From the NCBI GenBank assembly GCA_014607495.2, contig CP053166.1, positions 10,620,455 to 10,684,454 on the forward strand: 64,000 bases of DNA, written 5' to 3'. Shown piece by piece: positions 36,077 to 48,010 of this stretch. Position 1 is the first letter of the stretch; every line of letters starts with the position of its first letter. The notes below the pieces were generated by a model, which did not search any database, was not told the origin of the DNA, and saw only the letters and a list, made by a program, of their open reading frames with translations. The position numbers and the translations under genes were made by a program. This stretch comes from Carposina sasakii (Eukaryota > Arthropoda > Insecta > Lepidoptera > Carposinidae).

Positions 36077-36449
36077 ACAGGGTGTTTTTTTGTGGCCACC
36101 TTTAACGAAAGGTACGTACTCTATACATCAAATAAAGTAAGTTTATGCCAAAAAAAATGCTGGGAATTTTTTTTTTTTTTTTAATTTTTAAATTCCTTGA
36201 TCGTGCGAAATTTATAGTGTCTAGTGTTTATGTTAGTTTTTTTATAGACAGATATTAATTATTTTTCGTGAAAAAATCCTGCTACGCGCGTCTATGTGCA
36301 TTTATGCAGAAAAACGCAGTCTATTTACTCAACTTTGGACCCTAATATTTTGGAAACCAGACACTTCCCAGGTATGCTTCCATGGAGAAAAATGATCGTG
36401 ATGATGAGGAGATTCCGTAGTTTTCGGGAACGTTGACGACCAAAAATCA
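36077..36449 (-). mobile_element. TA-flanked MITE family A, right end clipped
   Basis: It runs from acagggtgttttt to gaccaaaaatca, then loses ccctgt and continues as unrelated tatcag. Confidence 0.82.
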
Positions 36450-36469
36450 TATCAGACCAAAATAATAGT

Positions 36470-36583
36470 ATCACTCATTGAAACTTAATAAACTGGAAGT
36501 GACATGTTCTGGGCGTATGTTGGAAAAAATTTTTTCGACAAGGCATTAAGTCACTTCTATTTGTTAAGTTTCATTCAGTGATC
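36470..36583. repeat. ~114-bp palindromic foldback
   Basis: tcactcattgaaacttaata and, inverted, tcactgaatgaaacttaaca form ~32-bp arms, right next to the clipped MITE at 36449. Confidence 0.7.
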
Positions 36584-36759
36584 ATCACTATGTTCATAGT
36601 AAAAAAATTGCCGATACGAGGTCATGTTGTATCTCAAGAACCGCGGTAGTAGAATCCAGGTGATTGCCGTTTTGACACGGGTTGGGTCCATAAAAACATG
36701 TCCAGTTTTCCAGTTTTCATGGCATTACTCGTCATGTAATCTATAAAAAAAATATGTAA

Positions 36760-37270
36760 TCTATACTAATATTATAAAGCTGAAGAGTTTGTTTGGTTGA
36801 ACGCGCTAATCTCAATAACTACTAGTTCGATTTGATTTTTTTTATATATGAGATAGCTTATTTATCGAAAAATTCAAAATCATTTATTCGACATGAAAGC
36901 ATTAACAACTTGTTTGTCGATGGTCTTTTTATATGTAACTTTCTATGTAAACAACCTAAAAAAATAAATCGCAAAGCTTTTGCTTTGGCAACGGTCACCA
37001 CCCCAAGGTGCAATTTGTTACGGTCTGTCAGGCATAAGTTGGCGATTTGGGGCTTAATAGCCACCAAGGTAGAGCTAATAAGAGTTAAGGTCGCCTAGAG
37101 ACGAAATCCAGGAGAGCTGCTAGACAGTTATCCTTTATGACAATACCAACATTAGGTCTGACACACCGCATGGTTCAACAAAGAAAGACTTTAGGCTATA
37201 TAGCAATCCGCCTTGGCTCTGCACGGGTGTAATACCTCCTCACGCGGACCAAGTCGTGTGCGGCCGCTAG
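36760..37270 (+). mobile_element. Non-autonomous Helitron (A|TC...CTAG|T)
   Basis: It begins tctatactaatattataaag and ends gcggccgctag, preceded by A and followed by T, with a short palindrome before the end. About 180 bp of other sequence lies near 36970-37190. Confidence 0.75.
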
Positions 37271-37430
37271 TTACTTATATATAACACTCACCTACGCAGC
37301 AACATCGTCCGCGTGGATATTTTGTTTCTTACCTACCTTTTGACTTACTCATCCAATCTTAATTTTTAGAAGATTGGTTAAGTGAATATATTGTAAAGAG
37401 GTAACAACTAACTTTCGGATTTATAATGGA

Positions 37431-37668
37431 CTAATGGACGCACGCGACTTCGTCCGCGTAGACTGCAAAAAAAAAGTCGAAATTATCCGGGATACAAATA
37501 TTTTCCCGGGATAAAAGTAGCCTATATGTTAATCCAAGGTGTCAGCTAACACCACACCAAATTTTATTAAAATCGCTCCAGCCGTTTTTACGTGAAAGAG
37601 TAACAAACATCCATCCATCCATCCATACTTATACTACTTACAAACTTTCGCGTTTATAATATTAAGTA
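37431..37668 (-). mobile_element. Non-autonomous Helitron, reverse
   Basis: ctaatggacgcacgcgactt ... tcgcgtttataatattaag is the inverse of the family, with (atcc)n inside. Confidence 0.75.
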
Positions 37669-38015
37669 GCAGGTAGGATAGGTTTAGATTGTTGAAAAAT
37701 TAATAACACGTTTAAATGTTGTGCAAACGATTCATACATTGTAAAACTTTAGATTTACGATTTACATGCCACTATTTTCGAATGCGAATGCGGCTTTTGC
37801 AGGCATTTTACAAAACGCCGCGTTTCCGCTCACCGCCGTATATTTCCAACGTTCGCATCGCTTCTGGAATACTAAACAGTTCTAGGTTTTCGCGACCTGT
37901 CGGTTTATTTTCAAGTTTTTCCCAATAAGTAATAAAAGACCGAGTTTCTCCAACTAGTTTGAGACCAAAAAACAACTGTATTCGAATTTTAGCGGCGATT
38001 GGTTTTTTTTTTCTT

Positions 38016-38130
38016 AGAATAGAATAGAATAGAATTTCTTTATTTGCCATTGTATAGGGTATATTACAGGTGGTGGATTATATAAGTACAGAATCTCCTA
38101 TACAACCATAAACATACAGCATGCAAGAAA
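38016..38130 (-). mobile_element. LINE 3' end with (AGAAT)n tail
   Basis: agaatagaatagaatagaat followed by ttctttatttgccattgtat on the plus strand is the usual form of a reversed CR1-type 3' end. Confidence 0.5.
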
Positions 38131-39430
38131 AAGTTTTACCTACTTTAAAATAACTACATTGGTATATTTACAAAATTGCAATCACACTTGGTATATTTAC
38201 CTATTTTATGTAGTCACCGAGATATCAAAATTAATATTTCTCAGTATAGGTAGCTGTTCCATTGCCCGTAGTTAGCTAATGATCGTTACCTAATTTGTGG
38301 CCATACCTTAGCAGTGCCATCTGCCATAAACACTGTTGGCTTATTAAAGACTGTGGCAGATATAAATAAGGTGGATGTAGTGACTTGTGACTGTAGTACT
38401 CTAGGGATTACTGCTGTCACAGCTCACATATAGAGATAGAGAGTATTTAGGTACAGAAATGACACTCGACAACTATGAGCTTTTAACTTACAATACCTAC
38501 AATCTTTTATTATTTATTTAATATTTAGCGTATTTTCGTGCTTCACATTCTGTTATTTAAATATTTTTTTAGTTTTTTATGGCTACTTGCATTTCTTTGG
38601 TTGCCTCCTGTTGATCCTGGCTTACAGTAGTTACAGATGCGGGATTAAGTGGTGGGCTAATCCCGACAGGGGTCGGGATGACCTAATTTTGCCGATGCAA
38701 ACTGCAAGTTACGTAATCAGGGGCCGGCACAATCTTTTATTATCTATTCGAGTAACAACTACTTAGGTACCTTAGATACTTCCGAGTGGCCTGATGCTGT
38801 GGAATAAATTACGAAGTATTATGCATGTATCATACCAACTGCGAGTGTATGAAACTGCTAATTGGATAACTTTCAAGTTGTTTTAGAGATGGAAGTTAAA
38901 TAAGCTCTAAATTGTACTTCCTACTAAATAAGATTCACAATCAATCTTTGCAGAGAATAAAATATATTATAATAGCTACACTCATAGGCATAAACATAAC
39001 AGTTTTAACCGAGTGTACCTTCTTTAATACTTGCTCAATACCACGCTCTGATGTTTTACGAGCAAAAAACCCGAGGGCTCGGGACAGGTGAATTCTTATT
39101 TAAGCACAGATATGGCGGGGCTTTTACACGAATATTGTAGTGGCTCCCCGCTGCCTTCCGCGGCTTATAAATACATACCGTGGTGTGGGAGCCATGTTTG
39201 CAAAAGGTTGACTAACTCTGATATTTTCTTGGAAGAGGTAGGTTGTTTGTGTGTGCGTCTCTGTGTAGACAAATAATATGTGTGTGCTTATTTGGCATTT
39301 TAGTTATTCGCCACTTTCTCGAAGCGAGGCTAATGTAATGTGTCAAATGTCGTCCTTTGTTATTACTATTGAAAGTACAAAATACGAGCCAAACGAGAAA
39401 AGCGAGACCTCATATTGATATGTAAATTAC
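38131..39430. other. No gene seen
   Basis: No frame with a domain or splice pattern. A GC-richer patch at 38640-38720 is unclassified. Confidence 0.4.
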
Positions 39431-39435
39431 ATCAT

Positions 39436-39470
39436 ACAGGGTGATTTTTGGTCGTAAAAAATAACCTGTA
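39436..39470 (+). mobile_element. 35-bp relic of MITE family A holding both ends
   Basis: The first ~20 bp (acagggtgatttttggtcg) are joined to the last ~12 bp (aaataacctgt), with TA outside each end. It looks like an extreme internal deletion or an excision-repair product. Confidence 0.6.
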
Positions 39471-39604
39471 TACACACGACTGGGTTCTCAAAATGGCACA
39501 AACAGAACTGCAAGATAGCGAAGGAGATTCTTACATACAGCCTCTGATCAGCTTTAATTAGGTATGTCGCAAGCGTATTGTAGAACACGCCTAATTACAC
39601 CGCA

Positions 39605-39808
39605 GCTAGGCATTTTGAATAGTATGAAGGAAAAAAATCCTTTTAACAATTGGCCGGTCGCTGCCGCGACACGCTCGCTACGCTCTCTCGGCTCGTGCGT
39701 TGTTATTTTAACAGGTCTAACATAATCTAACCTAATTAATTAAGCAGACAAATTGCTAGAAACCAAATTGTCTCGCTCCAAAACCCATACTATTCAAAAT
39801 GCCTAGCC
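39605..39808. mobile_element. MITE with 22-bp perfect inverted ends
   Basis: gctaggcattttgaatagta(tg) at both ends; the interior holds cgctcgctacgctctctcgg. Confidence 0.75.
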
Positions 39809-41045
39809 GTTTTATAATACAGCGCATTTTACAATATGCCTTCGACAGGTACATAATCTAATACTTTTAACGGTGTAAGGTACACATAAATAGTGCATAC
39901 TGCAGTATATTAAGCGCATGACATTCGGTCCGGCTAACCGCTGGGCCGGGTTAAATGGCGCAGACGCTTTGTTCCAGAGATATATAGCTACTGGGTGGAC
40001 TGTACGTCATGTAAGGATATTAATGTATTCTAAGCTAGTTTATTTCGTGTATTTTTCCACAACTAACGACTTGTTTTTGCTACACCAATTGTTTTTACAT
40101 AGCTGATGCTTTTACTAACTAAGCAAATTTTTCCGTCAGATAGCCATTTGAAGGATGAGTCTTAAAACTTGATCAAGATGGAGACATCATAAACTTTAGC
40201 CCTCAGATAAGCTATCTGACCTTTGGATAAAACTGGTTTAAGGTTGTAGGCAGATTAGAAGCAAAAGTCAATTCACGGCTTGGATTAAATATTAATTTCG
40301 AGATGTTACCTAATATCTACATTACCTACTATAAATACCCAATCAAGATGATTTTGCATGAAAACTATAAAACAAATTCACATTTATGAAATAAAACAAA
40401 AGGCACATTGAGCCACAATAACACAGACAGAAATATGAATATTGTAGTTCAATTAATTCGAGAATGGTTGAAATGAATATTCGATTATACCAACTAATTG
40501 AGTGAATGAATAGTACAATTATTTTACTCTGGGGATGTCTTTGTAAATCGCTAATACCAGTGACGAGCTTCAATGATCTAATTAATATGGGGCATGGAAA
40601 TAATCCGACGCGACGGTTGTATGGTCAGTCGTATTACCTACTCATTAGTGGGTACAATTGACGTGCGTCATTCCAAGCTTTGAACCTGAAGGTTGGCAGA
40701 AAATGTGCTTTAGCTTCGACTACATTATTAAATTTCGGTTGGATTAGAAGAATTCTATTACGAAATGATACTAACTAAATTATTTCTTCGCAACCTTAGT
40801 AGGCAATATTCAAAGATCAGGTTCAAAGCTTAGAATTACAAGTCTCCAGAAATGATTGTGTCTATAGATATAACCTTTGTTCCCATGCAAAAATACAAGT
40901 ATTACAATTAAATAATATGATGATGATCTCCGACCGTATTTCCGCCAAGGCGACCAATCTCTACGGAGATTGGCCAGGTACGCAGTAGATATTATAGTGC
41001 ACAAGTGTGTGCGCAAACACAGATGCACTCTCTATTCCGTTACTC

Positions 41046-41655
41046 TCAAGGTGCAAACAAACTGGGCTTATATGATGCCACGCCACGTTATGTGATGTTA
41101 CGTTAGAAACAAACTAGCCCTACGCTATGCCACCGTCAGCGACAGGAACAAACTGAGCTTACGCGCAAACACGCCACGTTATGTGATGTTACGTTAGAAA
41201 CACACTAGCATTGGCCCACGCCACGTATTCAGTGAAGCGTTGATCGTCGGAGTATTCGGTTGTTTCGTACTACAGTAGAAAAATGGATTTTACTGACAGC
41301 TCCGACGAAGATTTTTTAAACTTAGCGGTATTGTACTACATTATTACAAAGAAAAAAAAGGTGCAAAGAAGATATTGGGTTCATAAAATTAATAAAAAAA
41401 GAGAGCCACATGGAGAGTATCATAGTCTTGTCGTGCGTCTCATTACGTGTTAACATGCAATACACGTGAATACACGCGATCTGACGCGTACGCAATACAC
41501 GTAGACTGGGATTTGATTGGAATAGCAACGTTACGTAAGATAAATGTAGTTCTAAATAATGATTTTTCATATATTTACTATGAAAATTGATGTCATCTGA
41601 CGGACGTAACATCACATACGTGTCATCACATAAGCCCAGTCTGTTTGCACCTTCA
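41046..41655 (+). mobile_element. PIF/Harbinger-type element with transposase remnant, 3-bp TSD
   Basis: TCA at 41046-41048 and 41653-41655 flanks ends that begin aggtgcaaacaaactgggct and, inverted, aaggtgcaaacagactgggc. Subterminal repeats (cacgttatgtgatgttacgt) occur twice on the left and in similar form on the right. The interior encodes the start of a Harbinger-type transposase but lacks its DDE domain, so it can only move in trans. Confidence 0.75.
41283..41453 (+). pseudogene. N-terminal remnant of a Harbinger-type transposase
   Basis: The 56-codon frame starts MDFTDSSDEDFLNLAVLYYI and contains RRYWVHKINKKREPHGEYHS, then LVVRL and a stop. R-R-x-W-V-H-P/K-x-N-x-x-R...G-E-Y/F-H is the conserved segment just ahead of the helix-turn-helix and DDE region in HARBI1-like transposases. 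Everything downstream is missing, so the protein would be inactive. It lies inside the 3-bp-TSD element, in the same orientation. Confidence 0.65.
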
Positions 41656-41936
41656 TAGTCTGATGGGACGAAAGCCGACACGACAGGAGAGAGATCAGGC
41701 GCAGGACCATCGGTTTTACGTGCTTTCCGAGGCACGAGCTAAGTGACAATTTTACAATATTAAAATCTGTACATGAAATAAATGCATTAATACAGGCCCG
41801 TGACTGGGATCGAACTTACGCCCCCCGCTTGGAAGGTGCACGTCTTAACCACTGGGCTATGAATATTAAGTAATACTATTAAGTAATGTTATTTCACCCT
41901 AAAAGTGTCTTATCCATTCCAATTCGGTCAGTTTAT

Positions 41937-42319
41937 ACAGGTTGTTTTTTCGTTGCCACCCTTAACGAAGGGTACGTACTCTATACATAAAATAAAGTAA
42001 GTTTATGCCAAAAAAAATGCTGGGAAACAATGTAAGTTTTTTGAAAAACAAAATTATTACTTGATCGGGCGAAATTTACAGTGGCTTGTGTTTATGCTAG
42101 TTTTTTCTAAGACAGATATTAATTATTTCTCGTAAAATAAACTTGCTACACGCATCGATGTGTATTTATACAGAAAAACGCAGTCTATTTACTCAACTTT
42201 GGACCCTAATATTTTGGAAACCAGACACTTCCCAGGTAAGCATCCATGGAGAAAAATGATCGTGATGATGAGGAGATTCCGTAGTTTTCGGGAACGTTGA
42301 CAACCAAAAAGCATCCTGT
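41937..42319 (-). mobile_element. TA-flanked MITE family A, complete
   Basis: It runs from acaggttgttttttcgttgc to agcatcctgt, flanked by TA. Confidence 0.84.
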
Positions 42320-43448
42320 ATAAAGTTATTTGTCGTCGGCTTTGTGTTCATATTTGAATAATTACATTTCGCTTTGTCCAATAATTTGTAAATTAGCATC
42401 GGACGGGAATAATGGGGGACACTGGACAAGGGTAGACTTGGATGTACAAATGAAAGGTTGGACGATTATTTGAATTATTGAGAACTAATTTTTTAATAGT
42501 CATTTGAATGAAGGCAATGACAGTGCCAGGTTTGGTATACCTGGCAAAAATATTTGTAAATTTTTCTTGAGTATGGATGCTGTGTTTGTAATCCATGGTG
42601 GATTATCTTGAGGATTATGTCTGTATCTTTGTCAGTAAACTATAATACCGTAACATGTGTTACTATTGCCTTCAGTTAGTTCTGCAACAAAGAGTAACTA
42701 GCATCCAAACAAAGTCACATACACACAAACTTAGTACACACGGTTTTGTTCCCATAAAATAGAGTAGTCAGAACTACAGGATCATGAAAGAGATTCTGCA
42801 GCCACGTTCAGCAAAACGGGGTCAGATGTGAAATATCAAAGACAAGCCATTAACTTTCACATTATTAATTACAGGGTAAAAACCTCGTTGGCCCCATTCT
42901 CTAAGTTGAAATAGTTTAGGATATTTGATTCTCAACAGTATACAATAGCAATATCATTACCGAACTTGCAACCAGCACATGTGTTTGTAGGTGGACAATT
43001 TGACGAGGAATTGAAACGAGCCAATATGCTTGTGTTTGCGTTTACTCTCTGTTCTGGTATGTTCTCTTAAGACTACTGTCTCTAATTATTAGCGTCATCT
43101 GTCTCGATCTGCTTGAACCCTTTGGATGGATCTTAATATGATGAGGACCTTATTTCCCGGTAATAAATTAAGATAGAGGATAATCATCAGCGAGACAGAT
43201 GGCGCTGTTCTTTACATTGTTTAGGAACTAAACAACATGGAGGAAGCATAAAAAGGAGATGCAATAATCAATTTTGATGCAGGTAGGTATAACTATTTAC
43301 TACGCGCAGTATATTTTTTTATTCATCCATTTTATTTATTTATTTATGTTTGAGATTAAAAAAACTTTACAATAATACAGTGTAGGAACACCAAGCGACT
43401 GTAAAGTCTATGAAATAGATAAATAGATATGGCATATATAAATATATG

Positions 43449-43714
43449 TGCCGCGTGGTGCCGGCGGAGTAAAGTTTATACCACCCCTGCCTGCCCGTGG
43501 GTATCGTACGTGGCGATTAAGGGCTTCCGGGAGGTGGGCAACAGTGCCTCCCATACTGAAATCATAGTCCGAAAATCACACTGCGGTCACCAACCTGCCT
43601 GCGCAGCGTGGTGACTATGGGCAAAACCCTCCTGTGGCAGTAGCCTTGTGGCGTGCCCTGGGAGAGGCCTACGTTCAGCAGTGGACTGCAATAGGCTGAA
43701 GAAGAAGAAGAAGA
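43449..43714 (+). mobile_element. RTE-tailed SINE, full length
   Basis: It begins gccgcgtggtgccggcgg and ends in (gaa)n. An imperfect TSD, atataaata followed by tat or cat, flanks it. Confidence 0.8.
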
Positions 43715-43806
43715 TATAAATACATAAGCCAATTATGTACCGGCTAATATTTTTCAACCAAGAGTATAGATCATCACGCCCGTTACCAGAGCGACAGCAA
43801 AACTAC

Positions 43807-44012
43807 ACTTACTAATATTATAAATGCAAAATACCTTTGTCTGTCTGTCTTTCTAGCTTTCACGCCCACGTAGCCACACAAAGCACAGATAGTCTAGAAC
43901 CTGAGAAAGGACATGGGCTACTTTTTATCCCGGGAAAATATTTAATCCCGGACTATTTCGATATTTTGTTTTTTCTGCAGTTCACGCGGATGGAGTCGCG
44001 GGCGTCCACTAA
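43807..44012 (+). mobile_element. Non-autonomous Helitron, first of three in a row
   Basis: cttactaatattataaatgc ... gcgggcgtccactaa before T. Confidence 0.75.
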
Positions 44013-44041
44013 TATTATATATACGAAAGTCTGCTAGTCGA

Positions 44042-44234
44042 TCTGTACCTATGTTACGCAGTCACGCCTAAACTACTTAACTGATTTTAATGTTTAGTAC
44101 ATATATAAGTAATTTAGAGCCTAAAAAAGTACATGTCTACTTTTTCAATGCAAAAAGGGTTGTAAGGACTGGGATACGTCATTCAAAGTTTATAAAGGTA
44201 GTGAAACTCGGACGGAGTTGCGGACGTACACTAG
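44042..44234 (+). mobile_element. Non-autonomous Helitron, second of three
   Basis: tctgtacctatgttacgcag ... ttgcggacgtacactag before T; diverged. Confidence 0.6.
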
Positions 44235-44570
44235 TTTTCTATATACGACATTTTTAATACCACATATTGGATATTAACAAACGTTCTTGGCCTTCCTCTC
44301 TATTCTTCGTTCTTAAATTACGTAGCATGGCTCGGAAATGTGTCCCGGGCCAATAAAAGATAGGTCCCAGTAGTGTGCTTCGCTGTGTAATGGCGAAACT
44401 GTAAGCTGGACCAATGTTTAAATAATCATCATAGTTTGGACTGGAATCCTGGTTCGTACGAGATAGCCACCTTTCATTAGTATTATATTATTATAACAGA
44501 AAGAGACCTTCCGTATTTAGTCGTTTTTGTATAACTTATGAGATGGTAGCCAATGCTTTGCAATCTTTAA

Positions 44571-44759
44571 TCTATGGATACAAATATTATAAAGCTAAAG
44601 AGTTTGTATGTTTGAACGCGCAAATTTCAGGAAATACTGGTCCGATTTAAAAAAATCTATTTATCGAGCAAAGTTATAGGCTATAGCAACTCGCCCCGAC
44701 TTCGCACGGGTGCAATGCCCCCTCACGCGGACGAAGTGGGCGATGTAGGCGACTGCTAG
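44571..44759 (+). mobile_element. Non-autonomous Helitron, third of three
   Basis: tctatggatacaaatattat ... gtaggcgactgctag before T. Confidence 0.72.
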
Positions 44760-44973
44760 TCGGTTGATAAGTGATCTATCTTATGGTAGTTCACCAAACA
44801 TGCATCCCTGCAAATTTCGATCGCGTGATTATACTCTCTAATCCTGTACTAAGGCGGGGCTTTATTAAAATATAGCACCTGCATCTCCGAATGTACATGT
44901 CGTAAAACTCAGGCAGGAAGAGCTACATGCGTACTCTCAGACGACAGCAAGCAACTATTTACTGATCTTTTAC

Positions 44974-45330
44974 ATCTAGAGCAGTGGTTCCCAATTAGTG
45001 GTACACATACCCCCAGGGGTACGCAAGGTTGCATCAAGGGGTACGCGGCGCGTACCAAAAAAAAAAACAAAATTACTAAAATCACAAAAAAATATTTATA
45101 CAACAGGATTTTTCAGAGTTGTGCAAAGAAAAACGTGCCCATTTGTAACATTAATAAAACTGGTAGTTCTCTGTCATCTTGTATTGTGTTTTGATAGCAA
45201 TGAATTCTAAACACATGTGATTTCATCTCTTATTTATTTATCGTTCCTGCAATAATAAGGGGTACGCGAGTTTGAGGTCTTTCTTAGAGTGGTACGTAGA
45301 AAAAACTGATTGGGAACCACTGATCTAGAG
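44974..45330. mobile_element. hAT-type MITE with 8-bp TSD atctagag
   Basis: atctagag at 44974-44981 and 45323-45330 flanks 341 bp with ends cagtggttcccaatt and, inverted, cagtggttcccaatc. Internal ggggtacgc repeats sit near both ends. No transposase frame. Confidence 0.88.
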
Positions 45331-45457
45331 TCTAAACCCGCTACGCTAAACGTGGATATCGGATATTCCTCATCTTATCGTTTTGGCTACCCCATTTTGA
45401 GAAGACAGCCGTATGTACCTACTCGTATATATTATTATCACACGGCACTTATTATTA

Positions 45458-45605
45458 TACTAGTGGTCCGCGACTCCATTCGTGTGAACTGCCAAAACTT
45501 GTTCTAGTTGACCGAATGGTGAATCTAATCTAGACCATTCTCGAACCCACCTGAACACACATTTTTTTTTACCAAAATCGGTCCAGCCCTTTAGAAGGAG
45601 TTCTC
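45458..45605 (-). mobile_element. Helitron end, reverse, truncated
   Basis: actagtggtccgcgactcca ... aaaatcggtccagcccttt. Confidence 0.5.
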
Positions 45606-45628
45606 CTATAATGATGTCGTCATCGTCG

Positions 45629-46440
45629 TCAGCCTATTGCAGTCCACTGCTGGACGTAGGCCTCCCCCAGTGTACGCCACATGGCTCGATCTCCCGTTTT
45701 TGCCATCCAGTCACTACCAGCCGTCCTCTTTAAGTCATCGGTCCATCTGGCCGGGAGGGCGCCCAACGCTACGCTTGCTGAGGCGCGGTCTCCATTCGAG
45801 AACCCGTTTACTCCACCGTCCGTCGGTTCTACGACAGATGTGGCCGGCCCACTATCACTTCAGTCTGCTACATTTCTTTATTCTTTATTCTTTATTGCAC
45901 ATACACAAAAAGAAATATGGCATACAACATTAAAGAAGAGATGCATGTACAATGGCAAGCTTATCTCTACCAGAGATCTCTTCCAGCAAGCCAAGCAAGT
46001 AAAGAGAAATTGTTAACAACAGGGTAACATGTGCAATTAAACAAATTCTAAGAAACTACAGAACTACATTAAGAAAAAAAAGGAGAAAAAACAAATGACA
46101 GCATATTCATATAATGGACAGGTAGTGATCCTTCAGCTTTTCCCTAAATGTACCAACAGTGTGACAATCTCTAACCGTGTGGGGTAATTCATTCCAGAGC
46201 TTAACCGCCCGAACCGAGAAAGAATACCCAAAAGCCCGATTACATTTCGAGACTATGTCTGTCACTTTGGTCTTCTGCCGGATAATCTCGTTTCGGACTT
46301 TGTCCATTAGCGAGATTCCGAGCATTGACCTTTCCATAGCTCTCTGAGTGACATGCAATCGGTGAGCCAACCCCACCATCAGGTTCCACGTCTCGGCTCC
46401 GTAGGTCATGGCTGATAGAACGCACTGATCGAACACCTTG
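45629..46440 (-). pseudogene. RTE-type LINE 3' part, split by another LINE
   Basis: On the minus strand the first block (46440 to 46241) reads FDQCVLSAMTYGAETWNLMV and RAMERSMLGISLMDKVRNEI, then KTKVTDIVSK. The second block (45876 to 45629) contains the GRPP..RWTDDLKR region and the GEAYVQQW-type end with its TGA. They are separated by 364 bp of a different LINE end. The region is colinear with the 3072-3480 copy, which lacks the interruption. Confidence 0.75.
45869..46248 (-). mobile_element. LINE 3' end inserted in the RTE copy, with 8-bp TSD
   Basis: tacatttc at 45869-45876 and 46241-46248 flank a minus-strand insert that begins CNRAFGYSFSVRAVKLWNEL and ends in a (AATAAAG)n-type tail. The R-A-V-K-L-W-N-E-L-P motif is the usual C-terminus of CR1/Jockey-like ORF2 proteins. 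The insertion creates a chimeric open frame (46107-46436) with RTE residues first and the second LINE's residues after, which is an artefact of nesting. Confidence 0.75.
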
Positions 46441-46849
46441 GTCTTGAGGCATAAAGATGTATATAAAGATGTATGTTTGTATATTTACTTCTGAGATACC
46501 TTCTCCATAACTCCTTCCTTCGCTCATCAGTGAATTTGTCAGAAGTTTGTTGATGATGCCACGAGTTTGAGTAAAAGTCGAGGCGAAAGATACACAACTC
46601 GTGTGATATATGCCCTTTCGCCACTGATTTTAAAACAAATATGGCCATTTATGGAATTAATTAGGCGGAAATGTTTGTTTATTTGTTAAAGGTCTGTCAA
46701 TTTTGAACTTTTTGGGGGCCCTTGTTTATAATTATTTTAATTTTACTCTAGCTAGAACGTTTAATAACATTTTTAAAAACAATAATTTTTCAATTAATTA
46801 GCTTTAACTTAAATTTACACTTACATGTTTATGGTATCTACTTATGCTT

Positions 46850-47110
46850 TCTTCTATGCTGTTCTGGGAGTGAAGAAAAACGTATAATACTACAGCTGCT
46901 TTTCTTCCCGGGCATACTGTACAAGTCAGTAGAGGGACAAGAGGGTTTTTGATGTTTTGTAGGCGATGGGCCACCTGTCACTCCAACCGAACTTGTACAT
47001 CTCAACTATACCCTCAAAATTGGTCAGAAATGGCACCATGTGGTCCTATCGGCCCTTGGTGCTCTGATTACCCCGTAAGGCATAAAGGCGTGATTATATG
47101 TATGTATGTA
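46850..47110 (+). repeat. Dispersed retroposon end with (ATGT)n tail
   Basis: Same extent as the 13.2-kb copy, with small deletions. Confidence 0.7.
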
Positions 47111-47540
47111 CTTATGCTACTAACTTAGTAGGAGAAAAATGAATTTAATTTAGATTGCGAGATCAATATAGATACCAAATTAAAAAAAGAGTGCATGCTG
47201 AATTAATATAATTTTATGCAGTTTGCATTTGAAAAAAGAGTTTTATAATGCACTGTTTGGCGAGGCCTTAAGATAATGAATTTCTTATTTATTAGTCTCT
47301 ACTTATTTCCTTCTAATTCAACACCTTTCCATTCCACTCCGTATCAACTGAGAAATCTACTTAAAAAAAGAGTAATAAAATTGTGCATCTCTTAATTTAA
47401 TTTAGTGGAAATTAAATGAAATGAGAAATAAATTTTTATTTGTGCATGTTACGATATCTTAAGTACCTATATACTCGTACCTGTATCTATTGTATTTACT
47501 TGATCAATTGATTATTAAAAATTATAGGTACTTGGTATTT

Positions 47541-47783
47541 GACGGCCGACTGGTCTAGTAGGTAGTGACCCTGCCTGCGACGCCATAGGTCCTGGGTTCG
47601 AATCCCGGTAGGTGCAAACATTGATATGATAAATATCGATGTTTGTTTCCGAGTCATGGATGTTTCTATACTTATCTATGTATTTATATACCGTTGCTTA
47701 GCACCCACGACACAAGACCTTAGGGATCTTAATGTGGGACTAGGTCAATGTGTTGTGTAGTGTGTGAATATTTATTATTATAT
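47541..47783 (+). mobile_element. tRNA-derived SINE (gacggcc family), copy 2
   Basis: The head has gggttcgaatcccggtaggt and the body matches copy 1. It ends in an ATT-rich tail directly beside a Helitron end. Confidence 0.82.
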
Positions 47784-48010
47784 TACTTGTAGACGCCCGC
47801 GACTTCGTCCGCATAGACTGCAGAAAAAACAAAATGTCGATATTATCCGTGATAAAAACATTTTTCCGGGATAAAACGTAGCCTATGTGTTAATCCAGGG
47901 TGTCAGCTAACTCCACACTAAATTTTATTAAAATCGTTCCAGCCGTTTTTACGTGAAAGGGTGACAAATATCCATCCCTCCATCCCCATCCATACTTACA
48001 AATCACACAC
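47784..48010 (-). mobile_element. Non-autonomous Helitron, reverse
   Basis: gacgcccgcgacttcgtccg ... gttccagccgtttttacgtg and (atcc)n. Confidence 0.7.

Larger units (their letters stand above)
40912..41880 (-). mobile_element. tRNA-derived SINE, third family, split by a PIF/Harbinger element
   Basis: The head is at 41797-41872 (reverse complement) and the body at 41656-41796 and 40912-41048, interrupted at a TCA by the 604-bp element at 41049-41652. The 60.1-kb copy gives the uninterrupted order. A further degenerate head-like piece of this type is at 48479-48545. Confidence 0.78.

Noticed and set aside
36858..37067. 69-codon minus-strand frame
   Set aside because: It lies inside a non-autonomous Helitron and has no similarity to Rep/Hel proteins.
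45637..46016. Plus-strand frames of 98 and 111 codons
   Set aside because: They are antisense shadows of the RTE LINE and the nested LINE end.
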